From NCBI GenBank assembly GCA_018907035.1, contig JACCIC010000169.1:124001-188000 (forward strand): a stretch of DNA of 64,000 nt. Reading direction: 5' to 3'. This DNA comes from Sycobia sp. Sy_11 (lineage: Eukaryota; Arthropoda; Insecta; Hymenoptera; Epichrysomallidae). Position numbers and translations under genes: made by a program. The notes below the pieces were generated by a model that was not told where the DNA came from, did no database searches, and saw nothing but the letters and a program-made list of their open reading frames with translations. Shown here in pieces: positions 47,920-60,429 of the stretch (position 1 is the stretch's first letter; each line of letters opens with the position of its first letter).

Positions 47920-50900
47920 TCACAATGGCGTAAGTGCAGCCCAGGAACCGTCTATGAGGACATTACTTCTGGGCTGCGCCATCCTATTCGCCCTTGCGGG
48001 CTTACACGCCTTCTTCAATTCTTCTTTTGTGGTCCAGGATGGCTTTGCAGAAATTGCAAATCCTGGACAATTCTCATGGCTCTCTAGCATCAGCCGAACG
48101 ATATTATCAGGCCCACATGGTTCTATGTCTCTCCAGAGGCACTTCCTTTCAAGGCGAAACACCTCGCACTGAAAGAATGTGTGAAGTGCATCGTCTCGGG
48201 GAGCGCAACAGTGGGCACAGCTCGGATCCGGTACTTTCCCCATCTTGTGGAGATAGGATCGAAACCGACCGTGCCCCGATAAGAGCTGTGTGAGGTGGTA
48301 ATTAACCTCTCCGTGCGACCTCTGGAGCCATGGCTTTAACTGATTGATCAGACGAGCCGTCCATCGGCCACGCGGATCCCTCTCCCAGCGCTTCTGCCAT
48401 TCAGTTATCGTGACAGCTCTGGCCCGTGCAGCTGCCTCTATTCTGCCGAGAATATTCTTATTCTGGTGGACAAATTTCTTTTCTTGTGCCTGGAGATCAA
48501 TGGGGGTAACACATGCGATTACCAGCACCGCCGACTCGGGGACCGTACGGTAGGAGCTCACGATGCGTAATGCCCCTCTACGCTGCACTGCCGCCATTCT
48601 TTTTCTATATTTTTGGGCCATCAGTGTATCGGTCCATACCTCCGCGCCGTATAGCATGATGAATTCAGCTGTCCTTATGAGCAGACGCCGCTTGCAGGGT
48701 GCTGGACCACCAACATTGGCCATCAACCTGCTAAGTTGTGCTGTCACTCGGGCAGCTCTATCCGCCACTTTTTTTATTTGGTCCCAGAAGGTCAGCTTGG
48801 AATCAAGCGTCACCCCCAGGTAACTTACAGCTGCTTTGGTACTCACCATCGTGTCTCCAACCTGCATAAGGCGTATCTTTGGGATACGTTTCTTAGTTAG
48901 GAGCACGATCTCCGTTTTCGCCGCCGCCAGTTCTAACCCATTGTTCTCCATCCATCTCTGCACTCGACGCATCACCTGGTTTAGTCGCATCTGTGCAGCG
49001 TCATAATCTCTAGCGATGATAACGGCTGCTACATCATCTGCGTATCCAACCAGAAAGGTGTCCTCAGGCATCTGCATCCGGAGTATTCCGTCATATGAAA
49101 CGTTCCACATGTCAGCTCCGAGTACAGACCCCTGAGCCACCCCGGAACTAAGTTTTTTCCTTCTCCGACCGTCCGCTGTCTCGTAAACCAAGTATCGATC
49201 CTTAAGATAGTCATCCAATATACGAAGTATATAAGGTGGCATCCGAAAGTCTCGCTCCATGGCCCTCAAAACATTTGCCCATCCAACAGAGTTGAAGGCA
49301 TTCCGAACGTCAAGGGTAGCCAGGAGGCAAACAGGTCGAGAGTAGTGATTACCTCTCTCTGTGCGCCTCGCCGCATCAACAACCTCGAGGATTGCGTCCA
49401 CCGTCGCCCTGCCTCCCCGGAATCCGTACTGTCTGTCAGCCAAGCCGCCGGCAGCAGCAACAACTCCCAGGAGTCGTGACTTCAGTAGACTTCATTGACT
49501 TCAGTTCACGCTCCATCAGCTTTCCAGCTGTATTTAACATACATAGAGGTCGATACGACGAGGGCGCCTCCGGCGGACCCTTGCCCTTGTCGATAAGCAC
49601 AAGTTTCGCCACCTTCCAGCTAGAATAGAATAAACCAGCTGTCAAGCACGAATTGTACATCGACAGAAGGAGTTCTGGATGCTCCTCAACTACTATTTTC
49701 AGCACCTCTCCTGGAATTCCGTCAAGTCCTGGAGCCCTCTTATTCCGCATGGTTCTCACGGCTCTACCGAGCTCCTCTTTGCTGAAAAGAGGTACATCCA
49801 GTTCTCGTTTCGGTGGAGCTGGATCAGACCTATCAGGGTGGGTAGGGAAAAGGGTATCTACGATGTTTCGCATTGTGCCGGAGTCCAAGGTGCCCATGTT
49901 TCCATGAGCTCCCAGTTTTCCAGCAACTACCCTGTATCCCAATCCCCATGGATCCCCATCTATGTCTTCACACAGCGCCTTCCAGCATCGGCGTTTGCTG
50001 GCTTCGATCGCTCGTCGAAGGGCTTTCTTAGATAGCTTGTATTCAGCCCTCATCATAGTGATGTCATCTCCGTGTTTACGAGCTCTCTGTGACATTCGTC
50101 GTAGATGTAAACACCTACGCCTCATGTCAGCTATCTCAGCCGTCCACCAGTAAACAGGACGTCTTTTACCACCAACCACTTTGCACGGCATCGACTCTTC
50201 GCAAGCCCGGCGTAGAATGTGCATTTTGGCGCTAGTCAACTCCCTGGCGTGCTGAATTGTCGATGAGCCATTTGGAATCCTAACAAGGCTTTGCTGACCG
50301 CGTTCAATGGTCTGTGAGAATTTCTCTCTATTTATCCCTGCAACGTTCCATCTAGGGGGCCCTCGCGAATTGTGTCCAGTGAAACCTGGCATTCCATCGC
50401 ATACGCGGAATGTGATGTACTGGTGATCGCTGGCTGTGTAGTCCTCGATCACCTGCCAGTCCTGGATTCGAAGAGGCCAGATGTTCTGTCGCAAAGGTCA
50501 CATCAGGTATAGTTTCGGCATAGCCCGGTCTCCTGAAGGTCGAAGTATTGCCAGTATTTAGAACTATTAGACCAAGTCTGGACGCTAGTTCTATGACTCT
50601 TCGACCTCTGGAGTCGGGCTCCGCCATGCCCCATTCTAGGGCCCTTGCATTAAAGTCACCTGCCATTACCAGCTCACCTTTCATTTCTCTGACGGTGTCT
50701 TCCAGGTCATCTAATATGACCTGGTAGTCACCTATGGCTTGGCTTGGTGTAAGATAGCAACTCACATACGTGATGTGATTGCCTGTTACCCAAACATAGC
50801 CATTTCCAGATCCATGATCCTCTACTTTTGTTTTTCGTGGGTCAGGAATCCAAATGGCTGCCGTTCCATAGTTATCGGTGAACCAACCTACTCCTTCTCT

Positions 50901-51017
50901 GTTCCGATACTGTTCGCTGATAATTAATATATCAGCATCAGTATCGTGGCAAAACCGAAGAAGGAGGTGATCAGCTGTCCTGCTGCGATTAATATTCCCT
51001 TGCAGAATTACGACCAT
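47920..51017 (-). pseudogene. R1-clade ORF2: endonuclease, RT, C-terminal knuckle
   Basis: In three open pieces related by two single-base frameshifts. 51017-50460 is the APE-type endonuclease (LQGNINRSRTA, LIISEQYRNREG, MAGDFNARALEWG, then the SDHQYITF motif after the first shift near 50465). 50494-49436 is the linker and RT fingers (NKRAPGLDGIPGE, LVLIDKGKG, SSYRPLCMLNT). 49443-47920 is the RT palm (ADRQYGFRGGRATVDA, LDVRNAF, GVAQGSVLGADMWN, active site YADD), the thumb, and a C-terminal Cys/His motif (CAHCCAPRDDALHTFFQC). The second shift is at 49450-49465, where one base too many separates TTPG from the downstream frame. Catalytic residues are intact. ATG 51017 overlaps the end of ORF1 by about 10 bases, as in R1 elements. 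The inactivation looks recent. Confidence 0.92.
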
Positions 51018-51974
51018 TTAGCCTTTTTTGAGAGAGCCTCGCGAAAAGTCGGACAGGCGCCGGAACCGGCAACGTGCCGGCGTCCCTCCGATTTCGCTTC
51101 ACCTTTACAGAGAAAGCATTCGGGTTCTGCGGTGCAAGACGCAACCTTGTGTTCTCTCTGTCCGCAACGATAACAACAGGCGCTACGATCAGGGCCTTTA
51201 CAGCTATGGCTCCGGTGGCCATATCCTAGGCATCTGTAGCACCTCGTCATTATTTCGCGGCGGCATACATGACAATTCACCAGGCCCACTCGCAAAAACC
51301 CGATCTTCAGCAGACGCACGGCAGCAACCTCTTCCAACACTACGATAGCAGCACGCTGTTCCGCAGTGTTGGTTTTGGTCACTCTAACCTGCAGCTCGCC
51401 ACAATAATCTGGCAGTTTACTTTTGAGGGCCTCACACACCTCATCCTCCGTCACGCAGCAGTCCAGGTCTCTAACCTCTAGACTTCCTCTAGGGGTCAGC
51501 TCCCTGACACAGCCACTCTGGCCAGTTGCTTCCTTGAGCACTTCAGTGAGTGCCTTCCGACCTTCGGGTTTGGTATGTCTGAGTTCAATCAGCACCTCAC
51601 CCGATTTGGTTTTCCGGACGGTCCTCACATCCGCGCCCAAGTCCTCCGGTTTGACCGCTCTGATGGATCTCATCACCTCAGCGTAGGATTTCCCCTGCGC
51701 TGGTTTGATGGCGATCGCATCGAGCTTTGGCCTTTTTTTTTAATTTCTGTGCTTATTGCTTTCTTTTTTGGATGTTGAGGTTGTTCCTCAGTATTCTGCA
51801 CACTTTGCTTCTTCTTACTGTTCTTTTTTTTTGTTTTTACTTCTTGCCACCCATCTTTTTTGTCCTCCTGTTCTCCCCTTTTTTTTCTCCTTAGTAAGGG
51901 AGATATCCGGGGGACTTGATGCCGGTCTCTTCTGGGTTATCTCTTCTCTCTTCTGTCTAGTTGTTGGCAGGAGG
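51008..51974 (-). pseudogene. R1-clade ORF1 (gag-like, three zinc knuckles)
   Basis: A nucleic-acid-binding protein of the element. The piece from 51676 to 51008 is open and contains AVKPEDLGADVRTVRK, a central GSLEVRDLDCCVTEDEV domain, and three Cys/His motifs: CYRCLGYGHRSHSC, CYRCGQREHKVASC and CFLCKGEAKSEGRRH...C. Coding continues upstream: from 51720 back to the element's first base (51974) another frame is open, with a Lys-rich sequence, separated by a +1 slip in a run of nine A (plus T run 51733-51741). There is no start codon, because the copy is truncated there. The TAA overlaps the ORF2 start. Confidence 0.85.
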
Positions 51975-51987
51975 AGTATGACTTAAT

Positions 51988-53905
51988 AATAATAACGATA
52001 ATGGTAATAATAATTGAATCGTTGCATTAACAAAAACAGTAATAGTAAATTTAATGGTAATTAATATCGTTTATAATTATAGTAAAAATAGTAATAATAA
52101 TGTTAATGATAATAAAAGCAAACTATCAGCGAATAGCGCAGAAATATTATTAAGTAAACTAATTAGAAAAGTAATATTAAACATAATCATAATAATAATA
52201 ATAAAAATAGTGAAATTAATAATAATGATTAGTGTATAACACCGCATAATTATGGTTTAAACTAGTAGTAACAATTAGTAATCTTTACAATGTTAATAAT
52301 AATATCGAAGATATTAATTGGAATAATAATAACAATATCAATATTAATAATCGCATTACTATATATTAGAACGGTAATGTTAGTAAGAATAGGAATATTA
52401 GTGCTTGTAATAATAATAATAATAATAGTGTAAATAACAATATGAATAATTTATCAATATTAAAAATTAAGAGTAATATTAATCACAACAATAAGTATAA
52501 TTTCGAAGTTAGTAATAATAATATCAACCGTGCTTATTAATACGAATATTTGTACATTTTCATTATATTAATATTTTGGAAAAATTGAAATGCATGTTCA
52601 GAAATAATATTATTTCTGTACGTCGATTGCTTCGAGAAATTTTACTTTCTATTCGAAGCCAAAACTTCAGACGTATTTCAGTTGCTCAAGCCTCTTGGGA
52701 TATTGGTATATTAGGCTGTTACTCAGGTTTCGCATTTCGTATACAAAGAAAAGGGGGAAGGGTCGTAAACTGCGCATTAGCGCGCCTCCGCTTCGTTCCG
52801 AATTTTCCAGAGGGGCGGGAAAGTACAAGCGGTGCGGGAATAGAGACTGCGCGCTGCGCAGGCATTTGGCATCGAGGTCCGCAGAGTTTATATATACAAA
52901 TATAAACGTATTTATTCTCACTACTCCGAGAAATCTCTACGAACTTTGCCTTACCTTTGTAGATTATAATATATATATATATATATATTATATTTATATA
53001 TATATATATTGTCGTGAAGGCGATGTTGCCAAACGCTTGTCTCCTTTGCTTTCTTTATTCTTACTCACTTTCCCGGGCCTGAAATTCATCGAGAACTTGA
53101 CGGGTAGGCAATGCCGAGGCAATTCGACCGATCCCTCCTTGTCCCTGAACATATATACACATATATACACCTACATATGTATTAGCATATATATATATAC
53201 ATCTATATATATATATATATATACATAACCCGCAACCTTAAATGGTTGGTTGGGGATTGAAATGAACCCAATCAACCATCACGCTGAGTTCCTTTGGTAA
53301 AAGTATCAACTTCCGTTTCTTCAGGTCGCTTTGGTATTTTCCCCTTTATAGATACAACTCTTGGTTGATCATCGTTGTTTTCTTGAAGTAATATAGCTGG
53401 CTGTGTCAGTCGAATTCATCTCTGGTCTTCTTCCCTTTTTAAACTTGCATGTTATAATATATTTTTAGGTTTACAAGTACGCAGTTAAAAACAAGGTAAG
53501 AACGTGAAAAAAAGGAAGTACAAAGCTAATTATAATGTTCCCTTACATATACATGGTCTTCTTCATAAATGCTTGTATAGCTTAACAATTAATCGCAAGT
53601 GGTTTCAATAAGTACGTATCAAATCAAGTTAGCATCGAATATTTAAATCTATCAGACGGATTGTTACGTGATATGCTCTTTATTATATAATGTTTATTAA
53701 CGCAAAATATTTGACATATTGATGCTCTAGTTTAGTAATCCGTTTTTTTTTGTATTTTGTATGTTTTCGATTTTTTTTGTTTGTTTTTTTTTTGACGAAT
53801 ATGTACAGATATGCCCACATATACATATATATCTATATATACATATATATACTCATATATCTACATACTCTTTAGTTAGATTGCCAGATATGCGTATACT
53901 CGGGG
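51988..53905. other. 3' non-coding portion of the large element, repeat-rich
   Basis: 51988-52560 is made of TAATAA-type degenerate repeats, matching the sequence left of the R1 insertion (47480-47706). Together they are one disrupted 0.8-kb AT-rich block. 52740-52890 is GC-rich and holds a minus-strand TATA-like GTATATATAAACTC, as in an LTR promoter. At 53010 TGTCGTGAAGG follows a (TA)n tract, a possible LTR end. 53280-53480 on the minus strand is weakly coding-like (RRPEMNSTDTASYI; VSIKGKIPKRPEETEVDTF), perhaps an extra small ORF after pol. Further TA-rich repeats lie at 53160-53222 and 53815-53870. Confidence 0.45.
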
Positions 53906-56900
53906 TTATTGCTTAGTTTTAATGTTTCTCGCGTCGTTATCAATATAGGATATCCGTAGTCTGTTCGCGTGAACAATTTTTCCGCCCTTTTTATACTGAA
54001 TTTTTACGTTATTTTTCCCGATGATTTCTAATACACGAAACGGACCGGAATATTGGTTCGATAGTTTCGCGGGTTTCGGGCCACTCAGTAAGAAAACATA
54101 ATCACCTACCCTAAATTTTACTTCTTTCACATGTCGGTCGTATAGTATTTTTGATTTCTCTTTCGACTGGATAAGGTTATCGTATACTAATCTCTTTATC
54201 CCAGTTAACCTAACCACTAATTCCTTAACGTAACCCTGGTATGTTGGGATCAGATCCGCTTCACGTAGTGGATCGTTGGAGGGGAGCCTAGCTAATCTGC
54301 CGAAGACTACTTCAAACGGTGTATGCTTCGTACTCTCTTGTACACACGTATTATAATTCAGCATCGCTATTTCTACCCATTCGTCCCATTCGGAGTCTCT
54401 CTCTGTATATTGTTTCAAAAATTCTCCTAACGCGTGATGGGACCATTCTAAAGACCCGTTAGATTGAGGGTGGAAAGCCGTTGTCCTGACCTTTTTTATT
54501 CTGAATCTTTTTGCAATCCGTTGCATGAGGCTACTTAAAAAATTTCTACCTTGATCCGTAAGTATTACTTTCGGAGCTCCATAGATGCAAATACATCTCT
54601 TTATAAATGCATCGGCAATTGTTGATGTTACCGCGTTGGGCAGCGGGACAGCTATACAATACTTGGATAATTGATCCTGCATTGTTAGGATATATTCGTT
54701 TCCGCTTCTTGTTTTAGGTAACGGACCCACTATATCGAGGGCTATTTTCTTAAATGTAGTACCTGGAGTGTCAGTAATTACCATGGGTTGCCTTGTTTTA
54801 ACAGGTACAAGTTTCTTCAATTGGCAGTCTATGCATTGCTGGACGCGCCTTTGTACATCTGCCTTTAAATTATCCCAATAATAATCCTGTCTAATACGGT
54901 TGTACGTTTTCGAAACTCCTCTATGACCACCGACAGGTGAGTTATGATACTCGTAGAATATCTCATCACGGCGATCAGGTGGAACAAATTTTAAACTCCC
55001 TTTACAAATTATTATCTTTATACCTGTATCCTTAAATTCGTTTAAGAATATACTTATAACCTCGCACCATTCTAACCCTTCTATGTCTGGCGAGTGAGCT
55101 ATACTGAATTCCTCAATTTTCTTTTCTAAACTAAATGCTCTTCATTCTTTACATACTTTCTGAATGTTTTCCTTTATTCTCGATAATGACTCGGGCTTAT
55201 CGCCTCTCATATTTAGGGCAATTAGAAATTTGCGATTGCTTCGTTTATACGAGCTTATTCTAGTTTCCTCTACGTATTGCCGCTGCGGAATTTTATTTGA
55301 TTCGGCGAGCTTCCGTGTTGCTACATCGCAAGGTTCACCTTTATTATTGACGAAATAGACAATATGATCATTGCGAAACTGAATCAATTCTTTGGTTTCC
55401 ACGAAGTTATTTTTGTCCCTCTTTGGATTTGTCCTCCTATCGTCAGCCGTGCTCTCTTTAACATTATCGTTTTCGTGACCTGAACGGTTACTCCGATCCG
55501 TTGTTACTGAGCTTTCGCTGCTAGAGGTATCCGAATCATTACTACTTTGATTACTATTATTTTCGGATGTTAGAGGAAGTAATTTCTGTTTAGGTTTTCT
55601 ACCCTTCCGTTTAGGCTTTTGCGGTACATATGATGATTCACTGCCTGCTTCGCTAGTGGATTCACTACCTGTCTGCAAGGTATTTGTTACATTATTTTGC
55701 TGCGTGTTCACTAATATGGGAGATTTACTCTTGATAACATCGTTTGGTTTTCTTTGATCGTGAATTTCTGTAACTCGCGGTCGTCCTCGTCGTCTACGAA
55801 TACGTATTTGATCATTATTAGTCCCTATCTCTATCTGTTGCAGATTCGGGGCATCTATATTCTCCTGTCTAAAAATAGAAGTTCCTTGCATCTTCTCGTT
55901 GCGTTTTTCGGTTTGTTTCCTAGTTTTACATCGTTGCGGACGAACATTTTTCGTTAAAATCTTCCTATTTAATTCTTTGGTAATGCCCTCAACTCCCGAC
56001 TTAGAAAAATTAGTACGACTTCTCTCGTTTTTGTTTGAACTTGGAAAATCTTCAATTCCTTCTGAAAAATTAGAAACATTCGGCGTCTTATCCTCGCCAT
56101 TCTCCATGATATCAACCCCCGACTTAGAAAAATTAGTACGACTTCTCTCGTCTTTGTTTGAACTTGGAAAATCTTTAACTCTTGAAAAATTAGAAACGTT
56201 CTGCGTATTATCCTCGCCATTTTCTCTTCGGACTTTAGATCTGGTAACTCGGTGATTTGGGACAGCACTTCTAATCCCTTTTAACTTAGCATTCTTCGTA
56301 CGTGCCTTCGGAACTTTGGGAGGCTCAACACAATGAGAATCCGGATTTTTAGGACTCGCCACCGGTTTATCAAGATTAAGCTGCCTTTTTCTTTGCCCTC
56401 GAGTGACTACGTTTACATTCTCAACAGGGTTACGTGACAACGCATCAGCGTGTACATTCGTCTTTCCTGGGTTGTAAACGACTTTATAGTCGTATTCTGA
56501 GAGCTTAAACCTCCACTTTATCACACGCGTGTTCAAATCAGCTGTTTTGAACCACACGAGCGGTTGGTGGTCAGTCACGAGGGTAAACGTACGTCCGAAT
56601 ACGTACGGCCTAAAGGTCTGCACGGAATGAAGCATAGCAAGTGCTTCTTTCTCGTATACCTCATAGCGCAACTCGGGTCCGCGCAGAACTCGCGACGTAT
56701 AGGCGATCGGTTGATCCCTACCGAGTTTTCCTTGTGATAGGATGCCCCCAATCGCATAACCAGACGCGTCCGCCGTGATAATGAATGGTTGATCCATATC
56801 AGGGAATCGCAACACAGGCGCTGTGCATAGAGCGCTTTTTAGGCATGCAAACGCATTTTCCGTGTTTTCTCCCTAGACAAAATGTTCATTGCTTTGCAGA

Positions 56901-58960
56901 AGCTTGGTGAGGGATTTAGAAATTTTGGCAAAGTCCTTAATAAATCTACGGTAGTATCCGGCTAAACCCAAAAATTGTCGAACATTTTTAACGTGCTTAG
57001 GACGCGGGAATCGCTCTACCGCTTCTAGGTTCTTTGGGTTGGGTTTTACCCCGTCTTCGCTAAGAACGTGTCCTAAATATGCTACTTTTCGTTGTAGAAT
57101 TTTGCACTTTCCGGGTTCGAGCTTCCAGTTCGCTTTACGTAATCTTTCCATTACTTCATTGAACAATTTTTCGTGTTCTTCCAAAGTTTTGGCGTAGATT
57201 ACCATGTCGTCCATATAGACAAACACGCCCTTGCCAATAAGGCCCTCGAGCGTAAAGTTCATCGCGCGCTGATATTCCACGCCTGCGTTCTTCAAACCGA
57301 ATGGCATGCGAACGAATTCAAAATGCCCGTCAGGTGTTGAAAAAGCAGTTTTATGCATGTCTTCCGGACTCATCGGTATTTGATGGAATCCGGAGACGCA
57401 ATCCATGACAGTGTAGTATTTAGCAGCACCAACGGTGTCGAGTATTTCAACAATATTAGGTAGCGGGTATGCCATTGCTACTGTTTTCTCGTTTAGAGGA
57501 CGGAAATCTACTACAACTCGCCAACGTGGTTTATTATCAGTTAATTGCTTTTTTGGTACGACCCAAAGCGCTGACGAATAGCTACTTCTAGAGTGTCTGA
57601 TTACGCCCTTCTGCAGTAATTCACTCACTTGTCGGTTCACCTCGTCTTTCAGAGCATGCGGCAATCTGTATTGACGCGTGCTCACCGGAATATCGTCGGT
57701 CGTGGGGATCCTATGAGCTACAAGGTTAGTTGTAGTAAGTTCATCACCCTCGAGATAAAACCGATCCGGGTTATTTTTCAACAATTTCACGGCTTGCTGG
57801 TATTCTTCCTTTTGCAGCTTATTGATTTCCGTAAGTCCGATTAACTTGGTTAGTCGGTCCGAAGATACAGGTATATCATCATACCGTTCAGATGCCAAAA
57901 AAAGATTTTTATAATCTCCTTTACTCCAGTCGAATTCTTGGAGATTAGTATTGTCGAATCGCATTAGGGATTTAAGATTCTCGAATTCCCAGTTGTGCAT
58001 TGTATCTGTTTCTGATTCCTCATTGTTATACATTAGTACTTCTTCGTCGCGTAGAAACTCTAATTCTGTTCTTTCATTTTCGATCGTAATGGTTTTTTCT
58101 CCAAAGTCAATAATCGCTTTAGCGCTGTACAAAAAATCAGATCCTAATATCGCATCGTATGGTATGGCGCTGTTATTCGGTATTATTGTTATTGATGATT
58201 CTACGTCTAATATATTAAGGGGAGCGGCACCGAGTGTAGGCATTAGTAATCCGTCAATCCCCTTTAAATAAGTCTCGTTTGTTGTGTCGACAATTTCCAA
58301 TGATGGTAATACTTTTGCTTTAACGACGCTAGCTTCACAACCGGTGTCAATTAAAATCAGTGTTCCTTCGTAGTTTAGAAATAGAAATTTATTGTGGTTT
58401 CCGGCAAAGTTAGTGTTAAGTATCCTTGGGGATTGTTCAGAACTATTTTTACCACCCAATGGCAGTTCGTGTTCTCCGATCTTCAATGTATTTTTTTTTA
58501 AATCTTCTATGGATCTTTGCTGCACTAAGAAGCTTATTCCTAATATTCCATCGTACGGGAGTTTAAAACTTTCCTCTACGATGTGAAATCTTATTAACTC
58601 TCCGAACCCTTTTATACAGGTGGTTCCCAGGGATTTAATTACATTGTCGGTTATTCCCTTTAGATTTACTATGTCAGTTGTGTTTATTTCTATGCCGACG
58701 GGTAGATTCCCGCGTTTTAGTATATTGCCGTGTGATCCTGAGTCCACCAAAAATGAGAGTTTCCTGCTCCCAAACTTTAGATTTACGTGGGGCAGAAAGT
58801 CACTTTTTACAATGGTTACAATTCTGAGGCTTCCTTCTCCATTCTCGCTATATTGGCTGAGCGCATGGGGGCGAGCGGTGCCGTTGGCTGCGCTCTGGAC
58901 ATGGAGGCATCGTTCGAGTTTTCCGCTCGCATTTTTTCGTTGTATATCCTTTTTCTGCAC
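53906..58960 (-). pseudogene. Gypsy pol: two retropepsins, RT, RNase H, long spacer, integrase
   Basis: A single frame over about 1685 codons, broken only by TAG 56875-56873 (replacing a Trp-like position) and TGA 55144-55142. In order: a retropepsin with FLVDSGSHGNIL and GILGISFL; a second with LILIDTGCEASVV and AILGSDFL; RT (RWRVVVDFRPLN, VMDCVSGFHQIPM, MPFGLKNAG, active site YMDD); RNase H (ITADASGYAIGGI, KEALAM, VTDHQPLVW, HADALSRNP); about 490 residues of Ser/Lys/Asn-rich spacer; then integrase with a zinc finger (HNSPVGGHRG ... CIDCQ), DIVGPLP, TDQGRNF and NGSLEWSHH for the D,D35E triad, and a C-terminal FRVGDYVFLLSG domain. The start lies in the gag overlap and is probably reached by -1 frameshifting. 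Confidence 0.92.
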
Positions 58961-60281
58961 TCGTTAATGTCATGCCACGTATTTTTGCAATACGCACAAC
59001 TTTTCGGAGTAGGGCAAGATGCAGCCATATGTCCTGATCGGTTGCACTTTCTACAAACCGGACGGTAAGGTGTATTATTGCGTTGTCGAGCCCCGGTTAT
59101 AATATTCAACGGACACGTCGCTGATCTATGTCCGGGCTCGCTACACCGAAAACATCTTTCAATAGGTTTGCAGTTCTTCGCCGTATGGCCAATCAAATTG
59201 CAAAGTTGGCAAATCATGCGGTTGCGACACGTATTTGCTGTATGTCCAGGTTTATCGCATAATTGGCATGTCTCAATGGACGCTTTATTCGCCATTTGTT
59301 CTCTGCAACTAAAGGCATTATGTCCGGATCGTCTACACCGTGTGCAGGTTTCAATTTGCTGCTGAGCAGGGGGTTCCTCGAGTTGACATATATATGCTTT
59401 TTTGCGGTCTTCTCTTCCCCGAACTGTGAGTTTGCGACTAAGATCTCTTAATAAACTTCGTTCGTCAAGGTTTCTTTCTTCTTGTATCGCTTTATTAACG
59501 ATAGCATTAAGATCTGTCACCGTTGTTCCGATACTTCTATCGATTTCTTTCCTCAGGCCTTTGCGAAAGCAAGTAATTACTGTCGCTTCAGCTTCGCGGC
59601 ACATCGCTTCCGTCACAGCTCCTAAATGAGCTCTCTCTGCTTCTAGAAGTCGACGGCCAAGGTCTTTTATTCGATTAGCGAATGAAATAACGTTTTCGTC
59701 ATCCCGTTGGAACTCCATTCCTAATTCACCGATCAGTTGTTGTATAGTTCGAGGAGGTGCGTATATCGTCTCTAAGTAATCTTTTAAATCCCTAACGGTT
59801 GCAAACGTTTGCCCACGAATCGCCTGTCTCGCCTCCCCGGTTATACGTGACCGTAACAATTTGACGAAGCTTGATTCGCTGGTCGCATCTATAATTTCCA
59901 AGGCTTCGTCGCAGCCTTCGAAAAACTCGCTTAAGGTAATATTGCGCCCATCAAATACGGGCACTACCTTAAGCGCGTCTTTCAACGGGACAGCCTGAGT
60001 AGGCATTGTTACGTGGGCTTGTTTGTTGTCTGGAATATATATCGTGAGGTTTTCAGATACCTCTTTTTGCTTGCTATCGGCTGATTTTGCCGGTTGCGCG
60101 ATCGGTTCTATGAAAGAGTCTTCCAAAGCGTCAATCGTTCTTTTAACACTCGCGGTGGAGGTTTTATTTCTCCATCCCTCGGGATCTCTTTAGTTGGAGA
60201 AAAAGGGTCGACGTTGTCGATATCGTCTAGGCAGAATTTATTCTTATCTGCCCGACTTCTAGTGACACGCTGCTCAGACAT
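58816..60281 (-). pseudogene. Gypsy gag with six CCHC zinc knuckles
   Basis: The structural protein of the element. The main open frame begins near 60126 without an ATG. The likely original start is ATG at 60281 (MSEQRVTRSRADKNKF), joined by a frameshift around 60170-60200. The capsid region includes VFDGRNITLSEFFEGCDEAL, LRSRITGEARQAI, DLKDYLETIY and GELGMEFQRDDENV. The tail carries six consecutive C-x2-C-x4-H-x4-C motifs: CTRCRRSGHNAFSC, CQLCDKPGHTANTC, CQLCNLIGHTAKNC, CFRCSEPGHRSATC, CRKCNRSGHMAASC and CAYCKNTWHDINEC. Most Gypsy gags have one or two. The last 145 bases overlap pol in the -1 frame. Confidence 0.88.
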
Positions 60282-60429
60282 GCGCCCTAGTGTCGAATTT
60301 TCGCGTTAAAATTGGTATTAAATGCAATATTATGTATTATGTGGCATAAAGAACAATTAAATTAGTAACTTATTAGTTAAAAATGTTATAAAATTGAATG
60401 AGGTAAGTTCCGATGACTATACCGCTTAA

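Larger units (their letters stand above)
47720..51974 (-). mobile_element. R1-clade retrotransposon with 13-bp target duplication
   Basis: A complete insertion event: agtatgacttaat occurs at 47707-47719 and again at 51975-51987, flanking the element exactly. On the minus strand it ends in a run of about 22 A (plus-strand T run at 47720-47741), the poly(A) tail expected from target-primed reverse transcription. ORF1 is already open at the very first base, so the copy is 5'-truncated, but only slightly. It sits inside the 3' portion of the large LTR element and is therefore younger than it. Confidence 0.95.
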
